From Melioribacter roseus (lineage in GTDB: Bacteria > Bacteroidota > Ignavibacteria > Ignavibacteriales > Melioribacteraceae), in assembly GCA_020726285.1 (NCBI GenBank), contig DYSW01000009.1, forward strand, positions 4,551-56,574: DNA of 52,024 nucleotides, given 5' to 3'. Within the stretch, counting starts at the first letter, position 1. The number at the start of each line of letters is the position of its first letter. This document shows, one piece after another, positions 1-8,653 of this stretch. The notes under the pieces are model-generated. The model saw only the letters and a program-made list of their open reading frames with translations, was not told the origin of the DNA and searched no databases. A program made the translations under genes and the position numbers.

Positions 1-109
1 ATGGTGGTTAATAATTCGAGAAAGAGTTTTTCTTTGTTGTGCAATATAAGATTTGATTTTTTTTTTTTTTGAAATAAAACATATTTTTGCTTTCAAAAAA
101 TTGGAGTTT
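1..109. other. Window edge, no assigned gene; 14-T tract
   Basis: No gene can be supported here. A short + frame open from base 1 ends at the stop beginning at base 71 and could be a chance ORF or the tail of an upstream gene. Bases 57-70 are fourteen consecutive T. TATAAG at 45-50 resembles a -10 box, but I see no -35 partner at the right distance. TTGGAG at 101-106 is the ribosome binding site of the next gene. Confidence 0.4.
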
Positions 110-778
110 ATGGAAAATTTTAACGGCTTTTTGTCGCTACTTTGGGCAAGCATTGAACTTTTACTACTTATAAATGTTTTGATTTTTGCAGAAAAAAATA
201 GAATTAACAAGATTGGAATCGTTTTAATTGGTTTACTTTTCAGTTATCAATTCACAGAATCAATGATTTGTGCTTTTGGTTTCAGCTCTTCTTTTACAAT
301 TTTGATTGGTTATATTATCATTTCTTATCTTCCACCAGTTGGGTTATTGTTGGTAATGGAATATTTCAAACTGACTAAAAAATACAATTTTATTATGTTT
401 ATGCCATTTATCGTAATTAACATCTACTATATTTTTACTTACCAGTCGTTTTCGCTTATTAATTGTACTCCATTTATTGCAGGTTATAAGAACGAACTAA
501 GTAACATTTACGGTTTTTTCTATTATGCTGAAATTGCAGTTATTCTATTTATTTTGAAAGATAACTACTTCAAAATACCAGTTGAAAAGAAAAAGGAGTT
601 TTATTTTTTAGCAATAGGATTTTACATTTTCATATTACCATTTTTTGTGATATTTCCGTTTATACAGGACTTTCGTTCGTATTTTGAATCAATTTTATGC
701 AAATTTGCAATAACTTTGGCAGTTCCGTTATCATTTTTTTTACTAATTCACAAAGAGAAAAATGGAAAAAATAGTTAA
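110..778 (+). CDS. Hypothetical seven-TM membrane protein
   Basis: Unrecognised integral membrane protein of 222 aa. I chose the ATG at 110 because TTGGAG lies just upstream; an earlier in-frame start at 53 would be translated through the poly-T tract. Hydrophobic stretches lie near residues 8-26, 33-56, 60-85, 92-112, 132-150, 163-185 and 193-214, giving about seven helices. The third contains LPPVGLLLVMEYF, which resembles the 7-TM sensor region found N-terminal to some histidine kinases (HisKA_7TM type), but no kinase domain follows. The last 17 nt overlap the next gene, so the two are probably translationally coupled. The function is unknown; the sensor comparison is weak inference. Confidence 0.6.
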   Translation: MENFNGFLSLLWASIELLLLINVLIFAEKNRINKIGIVLIGLLFSYQFTESMICAFGFSSSFTILIGYIIISYLPPVGLLLVMEYFKLTKKYNFIMFMPFIVINIYYIFTYQSFSLINCTPFIAGYKNELSNIYGFFYYAEIAVILFILKDNYFKIPVEKKKEFYFLAIGFYIFILPFFVIFPFIQDFRSYFESILCKFAITLAVPLSFFLLIHKEKNGKNS

Positions 779-1091
779 TATTTATGTCGTAATTAAAAAT
801 GGATTTGTTGTAAATCTGTTTGCAAAGGATTATACAAAAGATGGAGAAGATCAAGAAAAAGTTCAATTTCTATTTGAAAACGCTGAGAATGATTTTCCAA
901 CTGCGTTAGAATATGGAGCTGCGGTTAATAAAAACGGCGAATTTTTAAGTTATAAACAATTTAACAAATTAGAAAAACGTGGAATGCACTTTCAGATGTT
1001 TCAGCATATTTTTGAAGAATTAGAAATGGGAAATTCGCCATTAATTTGTGTAACACCAATTGTAGATGGAAAAATATTATCAAAAAAGTAA
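762..1091 (+). CDS. Hypothetical small soluble protein
   Basis: A 109-aa protein with no signal peptide or membrane segment. It opens with a beta-rich, hydrophobic stretch (residues 4-20) followed by an acidic helical middle (DGEDQEK, FEELEMGN). I recognise no family. It starts inside the 3' end of the 7-TM gene (17-nt overlap) and lies 44 bp upstream of the bactofilin gene, so it could be an accessory of either. The ATG at 762 sits within the lysine-rich tail of its neighbour, and AAAGAGAAAA there offers a weak ribosome binding site. Function unassigned. Confidence 0.6.
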   Translation: MEKIVNIYVVIKNGFVVNLFAKDYTKDGEDQEKVQFLFENAENDFPTALEYGAAVNKNGEFLSYKQFNKLEKRGMHFQMFQHIFEELEMGNSPLICVTPIVDGKILSKK

Positions 1092-1135
1092 AATCAAATT
1101 CATAACTTTGTAAAAGTTAACTTTGGAGAAATTTT

Positions 1136-1495
1136 ATGGCCAGAAAAGATTATCATACAGGCGAAATAAGTATAATTAGTACAGATGTAAAAATTGAAGG
1201 AAAAATTACAAGCAAAGGAAATGTAAGAGTTGATGGCTCAGTTGTTGGGGATATTTTGGTTGATGGAAATTTAACTTTAGGTGAAACATCGCAAGTAACT
1301 GGCGATGTAACAGCAATGAATTTAATTTTAAGCGGCGAATTACACGGTAAAGCAATTGCATCTGAAAAAATTGTTTTGGAATCGAAATCACGTTTAATCG
1401 GAGATATACAAGCTAAAAAATTAGTTGTGGAAGAAGGAGCATTTTTTGAAGGAAGAAGTTCGATGACATTTACAACAGAAAAATTATTTAATTAG
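1136..1495 (+). CDS. Bactofilin family polymer-forming protein
   Basis: Bactofilins self-assemble without nucleotide into beta-helical filaments that scaffold cell-envelope enzymes and affect cell shape. This 119-aa protein shows the hallmark repeats: regularly spaced G-x-I/V turns such as GKITSKGNVRVDGSV, GDILVDGNLTL and GDIQAKKLVVEEGA, making up a right-handed beta-helix core (about residues 17-107) with short tails. Length is normal for the family. GGAG at 1125-1128 places the ATG at 1136. It ends 1 nt before the first ATP synthase accessory gene. In many genomes bactofilin genes neighbour M23 peptidases; none is visible here. Confidence 0.88.
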   Translation: MARKDYHTGEISIISTDVKIEGKITSKGNVRVDGSVVGDILVDGNLTLGETSQVTGDVTAMNLILSGELHGKAIASEKIVLESKSRLIGDIQAKKLVVEEGAFFEGRSSMTFTTEKLFN

Positions 1496-1496
1496 T

Positions 1497-1751
1497 GTGG
1501 AAAAGGAAGAAGAAAAATCAATTGCCAAACTTAGTAAAGCTTATCAGGAAATTGGTGTTTATCTTGGTTTGGGAACACAACTTGCAGCAACAATAACTTT
1601 TATGTCGTATTCAGGGTGGTGGTTAGACGAGTATTTCGACTCAAAGCCGATATTTCTGATAATCTTTGCGTTTTTAGGTGGATTTGCAGGAATCTATAAT
1701 TTTATAAAAGCAACATTAAAAGCAAATGAAAAAAAGAAATCTGATAAATAG
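1497..1751 (+). CDS. atpZ: AtpZ/AtpI-like F0F1 ATP synthase accessory protein
   Basis: Small two-TM protein (84 aa) of the ATPase_gene1/AtpI-AtpZ group, thought to help c-ring assembly or ion uptake for the F0 sector. The GTG start at 1497 is 1 nt past the bactofilin stop. Hydrophobic segments span about residues 20-42 and 50-70, joined by SGWWLDEYFDSKPIF, which matches the typical G-x-x-LD-x-x-F-x-x-x-P loop of the family. It heads the ATP synthase cluster and overlaps the next gene by 26 nt. The gene symbol is assigned by family resemblance and position. Confidence 0.75.
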   Translation: MEKEEEKSIAKLSKAYQEIGVYLGLGTQLAATITFMSYSGWWLDEYFDSKPIFLIIFAFLGGFAGIYNFIKATLKANEKKKSDK

Positions 1752-2136
1752 TATTCTTTTCGCAAATTTAATTGCCATAGTTATATATCTCGTATATTAT
1801 TTTGTTTTACAAATAAAATCTGAAGAAATTCTTGAATATTCAAAACCATTTTTATTAGCTTTTGGAATAAATATGCTGAATTTTATTTTTGCGATGTTCC
1901 TTTTTTTCATTTCTCAGAATAAAAATAATAGAATTTTTCTAATATTAAATCTTGGAGGAATGGTATTTAGAATTATTCTTTTAACAGCTTTTGTTACTAT
2001 TTTTTATAATTTCTTGAATATTGACAAAGTTGCCTTTATATTTGCATTCTTTATTTTTTACTTTATTTATTTAATAATTGAAATTAGATTTTACTCGAGA
2101 AAAAATACGATAAATTATGGCGTTAGCAGAAGTTAA
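1726..2136 (+). CDS. Putative ATP synthase subunit I-like membrane protein
   Basis: A 136-aa, strongly hydrophobic protein with four predicted helices (about residues 8-30, 42-65, 73-96, 103-122) and basic ends, the layout of AtpI-type proteins encoded just upstream of subunit a. It overlaps the upstream atpZ-like gene by 26 nt and atpB by 20 nt, so it is embedded in the ATPase operon. Sequence similarity to known AtpI is low; the assignment rests mainly on topology and position. Having both an AtpZ-like and an AtpI-like gene is common in F-ATPase operons. Confidence 0.65.
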   Translation: MKKRNLINSILFANLIAIVIYLVYYFVLQIKSEEILEYSKPFLLAFGINMLNFIFAMFLFFISQNKNNRIFLILNLGGMVFRIILLTAFVTIFYNFLNIDKVAFIFAFFIFYFIYLIIEIRFYSRKNTINYGVSRS

Positions 2137-2920
2137 AGAAGTAGCAGAACACGTGGCAGAAAAACACGGAGAGAGTGGCGGAAGTTGGATTATTCACCAT
2201 ATTTTGGATAGCGATACATTTTTCGGCTTATTTCCATTGCCAAATTATTTGACAAATCACGTAATGTTTATGCTGATTGCTTCAATTTTGCTAATTTTTG
2301 CACTTTCGCGAGCAGCGTCATCTTACAAAAAGAGTTTTGTCCCTACTGGATTTACAAATTTAATTGAAATATTCATCGTTTTCATTCGTGATGAAGTGGT
2401 AAAACCTACCATCGGAAAAGGATATGAGAAATTTCTTCCTTTTTTACTTACTGTCTTCTTTTTTATTCTTACAATAAATTTTTTGGGGTTAATTCCCAAT
2501 GGAAGTACAGCAACGGGAAATATTGCAGTAACATCTGGTTTGGCGTTAATATCGTTTTTTATGACTCAAGCTGCAGGAATTAAGAAAAACGGATTTTTAG
2601 GGTACTTCAAAGGATTAATTCCACATGGAATTCCTGCTTTTGTATTACCTGTTATGATTGTTGTTGAAGTACTCGGTTTACTAACAAAACCATTTGCATT
2701 GGCAATACGTCTTTTTGCAAATATGACAGCAGGTCATGTGATTATCCTTTCATTAATAGGTTTAATATTTATTCTGAAAACAGTGTTAGTTTCACCAGTT
2801 TCAGTTGGTTTTGCACTTTTTATATATTTCTTAGAAATTTTAGTAGCATTTATTCAAGCATATATTTTTACAATTCTGTCTTCCTTGTTCATTGGAATGG
2901 CAGTTCATCAAGAACATTAA
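2117..2920 (+). CDS. atpB: ATP synthase F0 subunit a
   Basis: The stator subunit providing the proton half-channels facing the c-ring. The protein has 267 aa with a polar N-terminal extension (about 35 residues) and then five or six helices. The essential arginine lies in the conserved motif LAIRLFANMTAGH near residue 195, followed by the usual C-terminal helix hairpin ending in AYIFTILSSLFIG. ATG at 2117 overlaps the preceding reading frame by 20 nt. Followed after 30 nt by the c subunit gene. Confidence 0.96.
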   Translation: MALAEVKEVAEHVAEKHGESGGSWIIHHILDSDTFFGLFPLPNYLTNHVMFMLIASILLIFALSRAASSYKKSFVPTGFTNLIEIFIVFIRDEVVKPTIGKGYEKFLPFLLTVFFFILTINFLGLIPNGSTATGNIAVTSGLALISFFMTQAAGIKKNGFLGYFKGLIPHGIPAFVLPVMIVVEVLGLLTKPFALAIRLFANMTAGHVIILSLIGLIFILKTVLVSPVSVGFALFIYFLEILVAFIQAYIFTILSSLFIGMAVHQEH

Positions 2921-2950
2921 TAATAAAAAAATAAATCTTTGGAGGATTTA

Positions 2951-3184
2951 ATGGAATTAGCAGCATCAGCATATGCTTATTTGGCAGCAGGCATCGGAGC
3001 CGGTTTAGTTGTAATTGGTGGTGGATTAGGAATTGGAAAATTAGCTAGTTCAGCGATGGAAGCAAGTGGACGCCAACCAGAAGCGGCAAGCGATATTAGA
3101 ACATCTATGATTATCGCAGCAGCGTTGATTGAAGGTATTTCGCTTTTCGGTCTTGTTATTGCAATTCTTTTAGCTCTTAAATAG
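2951..3184 (+). CDS. atpE: ATP synthase F0 subunit c
   Basis: The proton-carrying rotor subunit, 77 aa, two helices joined by the polar loop ASGRQPEA. I place the start at ATG 2951 because GGAGG at 2941-2945 is an ideal ribosome binding site for it; an in-frame TTG at 2939 would lie before that site. Helix 1 carries the glycine-rich packing motif (VVIGGGLGIG) and helix 2 the ion-binding carboxylate E61 in AALIEGISLFG. The residues aligned with the sodium ligands of Ilyobacter-type c rings (Gln32, Ser66, Thr67) are Ile, Gly and Ile here, so proton rather than sodium coupling is predicted. Confidence 0.95.
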   Translation: MELAASAYAYLAAGIGAGLVVIGGGLGIGKLASSAMEASGRQPEAASDIRTSMIIAAALIEGISLFGLVIAILLALK

Positions 3185-3186
3185 CA

Positions 3187-3201
3187 CTGAGTTTTTCTCA
3201 G
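3187..3201 (+). promoter_or_regulatory. Small intercistronic hairpin atpE/atpF
   Basis: CTGAG, a five-T loop, then CTCAG form a perfect 5-bp stem just after the atpE stop. It may help set the high c-subunit stoichiometry by protecting the atpE message end, as intercistronic structures do in other atp operons. The stem is short, so this is tentative. Confidence 0.35.
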
Positions 3202-3220
3202 CATAATTAAGGAAAACAAA

Positions 3221-3763
3221 ATGTTTTACAAAACATTATTATTATTATCAGAAAGTGGTACTGGTCCGCAAAGTTGGCTTTTAGATGTAAACCCAGGTGT
3301 TTTACTTTGGACGATTATCATTTTCATATTTTTACTTCTTATTCTTAAAAAAGTAGCTTGGAAACCAATTCTTACTGCTTTGGATGAACGAGAAAAATTT
3401 ATTCGTGAATCAATTCAAAAAGCAGAAGATGCACAAAAACAAGCAGAAAATATGCTAAAAGCAAACCAAGAAAGGTTAGCTAAAGCTGAAGAAGAAGCTC
3501 AAAAAATCATCGGACAAGGAAGAGAATATGCTGAAAAAGTAAAAGAGCAAATTCTTTCAGAAAGTAAAGATGAAGCAAGAAAAATGATTAGCGAAGCACA
3601 GATTATTATTGAAAGAAAGAATCAAGAAGCTTTTGCAAAACTGAAAACTGAAATAGCCGAAATTGCGGTTGGTGCTGCCGAAAAGATAATTAGAGCAGAA
3701 CTAAGTGTTGAAAAGCAAAAAGTTTTAGTTGATTCTTACATTGAAGAATTGAATAAAAATTAA
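3221..3763 (+). CDS. atpF: ATP synthase F0 subunit b
   Basis: Peripheral stalk subunit, 180 aa, linking the membrane sector to F1. One N-terminal helix (about residues 27-46, VLLWTIIIFIFLLLILKKV) is followed by a long charged heptad-type helix (residues 55-160) rich in Lys, Glu, Ala and Gln, the dimerising coiled coil, and a short C-terminal part for delta contact. It has the typical PGVLLWTI entry and KKVAWKPI exit of the membrane helix. AAGGA at 3209-3213 precedes the ATG. Followed after 2 nt by atpH. Confidence 0.95.
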   Translation: MFYKTLLLLSESGTGPQSWLLDVNPGVLLWTIIIFIFLLLILKKVAWKPILTALDEREKFIRESIQKAEDAQKQAENMLKANQERLAKAEEEAQKIIGQGREYAEKVKEQILSESKDEARKMISEAQIIIERKNQEAFAKLKTEIAEIAVGAAEKIIRAELSVEKQKVLVDSYIEELNKN

Positions 3764-3765
3764 TT

Positions 3766-4305
3766 ATGAGCAATTACAGCGTAACATCGAGATATTCGTT
3801 AGCTTTACAAGAAATGGCGGAGGAAAAAAATATTTATGCCTCAGTTGTGGAAAATGTCGAGCTAGTTTTTGCTTCCTTGCAAGATTCACGTGAGTTAAGA
3901 AATTATCTTTCAACTCCAATAATTAGTGAGCAGAAGAAAACGGAACTACTTGAAGCAGTTTTCACCAATTATATTTCTGAAGATGTCTTAAATTTTTTGA
4001 AATTCGTTGTTAAAAAGGGAAGAATAAATCTATTGAAAGATATTCTATCTCACTTTTTAAAAAAGCGAGATGAGAAAGAAAATATTACTGATGTAGTATT
4101 AAAATCAACATATATGCTTGATGAAACACAATCAGAAGTTGTTATAAATCAACTTAAAAAATTTTCTGGAAAGAAAATAAGATTTTCAAACCGAGTTGAT
4201 GAATCAATAATTGGCGGATATATTGCTGAAATAAATGATGTTATTGTAGATGCTTCAGTAAAACGTCAGTTAGAAAAAATTAAAAGTACTTTAATAAATG
4301 AATAG
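3766..4305 (+). CDS. atpH: ATP synthase F1 subunit delta
   Basis: Connects the b-subunit stalk to the top of the alpha3beta3 head. The 179-aa protein starts with YSVTSRYSLALQEMAEEK, matching the family's conserved A-x-R-Y-A-x-A-L region, and carries an N-terminal helical bundle (residues 1-105). The C-terminal part contains the signature IIGGYIAEINDVIVDASVKRQ near residues 147-167, which corresponds to the delta motif G-G-x-x-x-x-x-x-D-x-x-x-D-x-S-x-x-x-x-L. Length is normal. It sits between b and alpha as in most F-ATPase operons. Confidence 0.94.
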   Translation: MSNYSVTSRYSLALQEMAEEKNIYASVVENVELVFASLQDSRELRNYLSTPIISEQKKTELLEAVFTNYISEDVLNFLKFVVKKGRINLLKDILSHFLKKRDEKENITDVVLKSTYMLDETQSEVVINQLKKFSGKKIRFSNRVDESIIGGYIAEINDVIVDASVKRQLEKIKSTLINE

Positions 4306-4323
4306 AATTAAAAGGTTTTAAAT

Positions 4324-5865
4324 ATGGCGCAAGTTAGACCAGATGAAATCTCTGCGATTTTGAGAAAACAACTTTCTGGATTTGATTCAGAAATTGATAT
4401 TTACGAAGTTGGTACTGTTTTACAAGTTGGAGATGGTATTGCTCGAGTTTATGGATTATCGCAAGTGATGGTTTCAGAACTTGTTGAGTTCCCACATCAA
4501 ATTATTGGAATGGTACTTAATCTTGAAGAAGATAGCGTAGGTTGCGTTCTTTTTGGCGATTCCTCAAAAATTCAAGAAGGCGACAAAGTAAAAAGAACAC
4601 ATCGTTTAGCTTCTTTTCCTGTTGGCGATAAAATGATTGGTCGAGTTGTCGATCCACTTGGTCAGCCAATTGATGGAAAAGGAAATATTGATGGAACTGA
4701 ATACAAACCAATTGAACGTAAAGCACTTGGTGTAATTGCACGCCAACCTGTAAAAGAACCACTTCAAACTGGTATTACTGCCGTGGATGCAATGATTCCA
4801 ATTGGTCGTGGACAAAGAGAATTGATTATTGGTGACCGCCAAACTGGAAAAACAACTGTTGCGATTGATGCAATTATTAACCAAAAATACACACATTCTG
4901 AAGAAGCAAAAGCTGTTGGAATAAATCCAGTATTTTGTGTTTATGTTGCAATCGGACAAAAGAATTCAACAATTGCACAAGTTGTTGCTAAATTGCACGA
5001 ACACGGTGCTATGGAATATACAACTATTATTTCGGCACCAGCTTCATCTCCAGCTCCAATGCAATACATTGCTCCTTATTCGGGTGCAACAATGGGTGAA
5101 TTTTTTAGAGATAGCTCAAGGCACGCACTTGTTATTTATGACGATCTTTCAAAACAAGCAGTTGCTTATCGGGAATTATCATTATTATTAAAACGTCCTC
5201 CTGGGCGAGAAGCTTATCCTGGCGATGTTTTTTATCTACATTCAAGATTACTTGAACGTGCTTCAAAAATAAATGATGATTTAGGAGGAGGTTCGTTAAC
5301 TGCTCTTCCAATTATTGAAACACAACAAGGTGACGTTTCTGCTTATATTCCAACAAACGTAATTTCAATTACTGATGGACAAATTTATCTCGAACCAAAT
5401 CTTTTTAACTCCGGTGTTCGACCTGCAATTAACGTTGGTATTTCAGTTTCCCGCGTGGGAGGAAATGCACAAATAAAAGCAATGAAAAAAGTTGCCGGAA
5501 CTTTGAAACTTGATTTAGCTCAATTTCGTGAACTCGAAGCATTCGCAAAATTCGGTTCTGATTTAGATAAATCTACTCAAAGAACTCTTGCAAAAGGCGA
5601 AAGGTTAGTTGAATTATTAAAACAAGGTCAGAATGCACCAGTTCCAGTTGAAAAACAAGTTATTTCAATTTATGCTGGCACAAAGGGATTTTTAGAATCA
5701 ATTAAAGTTTCTGATATTAAACGATTCGAAAAGGAATTGTTGGAATATATCGAAATTAATAACTCTGATATATACGAAGCAATTAAAAAAGAAAAAGCAT
5801 TGTCAGATACAACAACAGAAAAAATTAACCAAGTTTTAACAAAATTTGTAGAAAAGTTCAAGTAG
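4324..5865 (+). CDS. atpA: ATP synthase F1 subunit alpha
   Basis: Non-catalytic nucleotide-binding subunit of the F1 head, 513 aa, full length. The P-loop GDRQTGKT is at residues 170-177, followed by the Walker B-type strand [13 protein letters not shown] and the alpha signature [14 protein letters not shown] (about residues 365-378). The alpha-type arginine finger lies within this last segment. The start ATG 4324 follows AAAAGG. The catalytic beta (atpD) and epsilon (atpC) genes are not in this window, so the enzyme's genes must be split between at least two loci. Confidence 0.98.
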   Translation: MAQVRPDEISAILRKQLSGFDSEIDIYEVGTVLQVGDGIARVYGLSQVMVSELVEFPHQIIGMVLNLEEDSVGCVLFGDSSKIQEGDKVKRTHRLASFPVGDKMIGRVVDPLGQPIDGKGNIDGTEYKPIERKALGVIARQPVKEPLQTGITAVDAMIPIGRGQRELIIGDRQTGKTTVAIDAIINQKYTHSEEAKAVGINPVFCVYVAIGQKNSTIAQVVAKLHEHGAMEYTTIISAPASSPAPMQYIAPYSGATMGEFFRDSSRHALVIYDDLSKQAVAYRELSLLLKRPPGREAYPGDVFYLHSRLLERASKINDDLGGGSLTALPIIETQQGDVSAYIPTNVISITDGQIYLEPNLFNSGVRPAINVGISVSRVGGNAQIKAMKKVAGTLKLDLAQFRELEAFAKFGSDLDKSTQRTLAKGERLVELLKQGQNAPVPVEKQVISIYAGTKGFLESIKVSDIKRFEKELLEYIEINNSDIYEAIKKEKALSDTTTEKINQVLTKFVEKFK

Positions 5866-5876
5866 AATTCTAAATT

Positions 5877-6755
5877 ATGGCAACTTTAAGAGAGATAAAA
5901 CAAAGAATTAGTGGTGTAAAAAGCACACAAAAAATTACAAAAGCTATGAAAATGGTAGCTGCATCACGATTGCGCCGTGCTCAGGAAAATATTACTAAAG
6001 CACGTCCGTATGCTATAAAAATTTCTGATGTTTTGTCCGAATTAGTTCCATCTACTTCAGATATGCAAATACCGCTCTTCAAGAAAGTGGAAAATGCAGA
6101 AAAAATAGCGATTATAGGTATAACTGCAGATAGAGGCTTGTGTGGTAGCTTCAATGTAAATATTATAAAATCTATCGAAAATGAAATTCGAGGAAAGTAT
6201 TCAATTCAAAACACCGAGGGAAATGTATCATTATTTTTAATTGGTAAAAAGGGATTTGAATATTTTAATCGCCGAAATTATAAAATAGACGAAAAACACC
6301 TTGGTGTATTTTCGGACTTGAAATTTGAATTCGCAGAAAGATTTATTACAAATCTTTCAAATAGATTCATAAATGGTGAATTTGATAAAATTATTTTAAT
6401 ATCAAATGAATTCAAATCTGTAATGCAACAGAATCTTGTTGTCAAACAAATATTACCAATAACTTCTGTTTCTACAGAATCTACCAAAACAGAAATTACT
6501 GATTACATTTACGAACCAGAAAAACAAAAAATTTTACAAACTTTAATTCCAAGTTATTTAAACTCACAAATCTGGAAAGCATTATTGGAATCTTATGCGT
6601 CTGAGTTGGGAGCAAGAATGACTGCAATGGACCAAGCTACTGAAAATGCAAGTGAAATGATAAACGGATTGCAATTAAAATATAATAAAGCAAGACAAGC
6701 AGCTATCACAACAGAAATAATTGAAATTGTTTCTGGCGCAAACGCATTAAGCTAA
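5877..6755 (+). CDS. atpG: ATP synthase F1 subunit gamma
   Basis: Central rotor shaft of F1, 292 aa. The N-terminal helix begins TLREIKQRISGVKSTQKIT and is followed by KAMKMVAASRLRRAQ, the strongly conserved coiled-coil segment. The C-terminal helix holds ASELGARMTAMDQATENA and ends near ITTEIIEIVSGANAL, also diagnostic. It closes this ATPase gene cluster: the next gene is ffh after a 49-bp AT-rich gap, not atpD as in the classical order. Confidence 0.97.
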   Translation: MATLREIKQRISGVKSTQKITKAMKMVAASRLRRAQENITKARPYAIKISDVLSELVPSTSDMQIPLFKKVENAEKIAIIGITADRGLCGSFNVNIIKSIENEIRGKYSIQNTEGNVSLFLIGKKGFEYFNRRNYKIDEKHLGVFSDLKFEFAERFITNLSNRFINGEFDKIILISNEFKSVMQQNLVVKQILPITSVSTESTKTEITDYIYEPEKQKILQTLIPSYLNSQIWKALLESYASELGARMTAMDQATENASEMINGLQLKYNKARQAAITTEIIEIVSGANALS

Positions 6756-6804
6756 AAGTTTGATAAATCCAATTATTTTATTATTTTTTATCGCCTAATT
6801 TGAA

Positions 6805-8127
6805 ATGCTTGAAGATTTAACTCTAAAACTTGAAAATGTGTTAAAGAAAGTTACCGGGCAAGGTAAGCTTTCCGAAGAGAATATATCTGAAACGCTTCGT
6901 GAAATTAGGCGTGTTCTTTTAGATGCTGATGTTAATTATAAAGTCGCTAAAAAATTTATTGATGACGTAAAAGTTGATGCTCTTGGCAAGGAAGTTTTAT
7001 CTTCTGTTACTCCAGGTCAGCTTATTACAAAAATAATTTACGATAAGTTAACTGACTTACTCGGTGGCAATAATAAAGAATTAACAATAAATCCGACTGG
7101 AGCTACAATCATTTTGATGGTAGGTTTACAAGGTTCGGGTAAAACAACTTTTGCTGGTAAATTGGCAAAATATTTGAAATCTAAAAAACGTAATGTTCTT
7201 TTAACTGCTGCTGATATTTACAGACCTGCTGCAATTGACCAACTTAAAGTGTTGGGGAAAAGCATTGATGTTCCCGTATTTTCAATTGACGGAAGCAAAG
7301 ACGCCGTAAAAATTGCCGAAGAATCACTTAAATATGCTAAAGAAAATCATCTAAACACTATTATTGTTGATACAGCGGGACGATTACACGTTGATAGAGA
7401 TTTGATGGATGAAGTTGTTAATATTAAAAAAGCAATAAATCCAACAGAAATTCTTTTCGTTGTAGATTCAATGACCGGACAAGATGCCGTAAATTCAGCC
7501 AAATCATTTCATGACGAAGTTGATTTTGATGGAATTATTCTCTCGAAAATGGATGGAGATACTCGTGGTGGTTGTGCTTTATCAATAAAAGCAATTGTTG
7601 ATAAGCCAATAAAATTTATGAGTATTGGTGAAAATTTAGATGAGATTGAAGTCTTTTATCCAGAAAGATTAGCTTCAAGAATTCTTGGAAAAGGCGATAT
7701 AATCTCATTTGTTGAGAAAGCTCAACAACAATTCGACCAAAAAGAAGCTCAAGATCTTGAGAAAAAACTTTTAGAAAATAGATTTGATTTGGAAGATTTT
7801 CTTAAACAAATTAAAATGATTAAGAAAATGGGTTCATTACAATCATTAATATCAATGATTCCCGGTGTTAGTAAAGCACTAAAAAATCAACAAATTGATG
7901 ATAGAGAATTAGTTAAAGTTGAATCAATAATTCAATCTATGACTAAAAAAGAACGCAAAACTCCAGATATTCTAAATGGAAGCAGAAGAATGAGAATAGC
8001 TCGCGGGAGCGGTAATTCAATTCAAGATGTAAATAGATTACTAAAGCAGTTTAAAGAAATGCAAAAAATGATGAAAATGTTAAAAACGCGCGGTGGCGCT
8101 AAAAATATACTTAAGAATTTTAGATAG
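6805..8127 (+). CDS. ffh: Signal recognition particle protein Ffh (SRP54)
   Basis: GTPase that binds signal peptides of nascent membrane proteins with 4.5S RNA and docks at FtsY. The 440-aa protein has an N-domain helical bundle (residues 1-95), a G domain with P-loop GLQGSGKTT (107-115), DTAGR (188-192) and the G4 motif in SKMDGD (246-251), and a methionine-rich M domain (about 320-440: QIKMIKKMGSLQSLISMIPG, KEMQKMMKMLK). It starts the ffh-rpsP-khpA-rimM-trmD-rplS operon, an order common across bacteria. The 4.5S RNA gene is not visible here. Confidence 0.97.
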   Translation: MLEDLTLKLENVLKKVTGQGKLSEENISETLREIRRVLLDADVNYKVAKKFIDDVKVDALGKEVLSSVTPGQLITKIIYDKLTDLLGGNNKELTINPTGATIILMVGLQGSGKTTFAGKLAKYLKSKKRNVLLTAADIYRPAAIDQLKVLGKSIDVPVFSIDGSKDAVKIAEESLKYAKENHLNTIIVDTAGRLHVDRDLMDEVVNIKKAINPTEILFVVDSMTGQDAVNSAKSFHDEVDFDGIILSKMDGDTRGGCALSIKAIVDKPIKFMSIGENLDEIEVFYPERLASRILGKGDIISFVEKAQQQFDQKEAQDLEKKLLENRFDLEDFLKQIKMIKKMGSLQSLISMIPGVSKALKNQQIDDRELVKVESIIQSMTKKERKTPDILNGSRRMRIARGSGNSIQDVNRLLKQFKEMQKMMKMLKTRGGAKNILKNFR

Positions 8128-8158
8128 AAAATATATATAAACTAGGAGGATAGCTACT

Positions 8159-8599
8159 TTGGCTGTTAAGTTAAGATTACGTAGAATGGGAAAGAAAAGA
8201 CAACCAATTTATCAAATTGTTGCTACTGATTCTAATTCCCCAAGAGATGGTCGATTTATTGAAATTATTGGCTCTTATAACCCAAAAACAAATCCAGCAA
8301 CTATTGAAGTTAATGAAATAAGATCACTTTATTGGTTAGGAGTTGGTGCACAACCAACCCAAACTGTTAAAAACATTTTAAGCAAAGAAGGAATTATTCT
8401 TAGAAGAGAATTAGCAAAACGCGGTTTGACTGAAGATCAAATTACAGCTGAAATGGATAAATGGTATGCAAATCGAGCTGAAAAAATTGCTAAAATTGCT
8501 CTAAAAAAAGAAATTGCTAAAAAAGAAGAAAAAAAACAACCAATAAAAGAAGAAAAATTGGAGGAAGTAACTGACGCCACTTCCGAAGAGCAAAACTAA
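8159..8599 (+). CDS. rpsP: 30S ribosomal protein S16
   Basis: Small-subunit assembly protein. The TTG start at 8159 is supported by AGGAGG at 8144-8149 and by the conserved N-terminus AVKLRLRRMGKKRQPIYQIV. The core (residues 1-85, with DSRSPRDGRFIE-like and GSYNP motifs) is followed by about 60 extra charged residues, ending in a Lys/Glu-rich tail; 146 aa compares with about 80-90 aa in E. coli. Such tails are seen in Bacteroidota-type S16. It probably lies on the ribosome surface, but its role is not known. Confidence 0.96.
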   Translation: MAVKLRLRRMGKKRQPIYQIVATDSNSPRDGRFIEIIGSYNPKTNPATIEVNEIRSLYWLGVGAQPTQTVKNILSKEGIILRRELAKRGLTEDQITAEMDKWYANRAEKIAKIALKKEIAKKEEKKQPIKEEKLEEVTDATSEEQN

Positions 8600-8611
8600 T
8601 TTATTTAGTTA

Positions 8612-8638
8612 TTGTTAAAAAAGAGCGTCTTTTAACAA
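8612..8638 (+). promoter_or_regulatory. Hairpin between rpsP and khpA
   Basis: TTGTTAAAA (8612-8620) pairs with TTTTAACAA (8630-8638) around a 9-nt loop. No T tract follows, so it is not a classical terminator. It could be an mRNA stability or processing element. Confidence 0.35.
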
Positions 8639-8653
8639 ATTCTCGGTATTCTG

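Noticed and set aside
1103-1125. Two copies of TAACTTTG (1103-1110 and 1118-1125) resembling the Bacteroidota -7 element
   Set aside because: No TTTG/TTG element is found 19-21 bp upstream of the first, and the second overlaps the bactofilin ribosome binding site. Probably chance in AT-rich sequence.
6756-6804. GATAAA...TTTATC pairing between atpG and ffh as a terminator
   Set aside because: Six A/T-rich pairs with an 18-nt loop are not stable enough, and no T tract follows the right arm.
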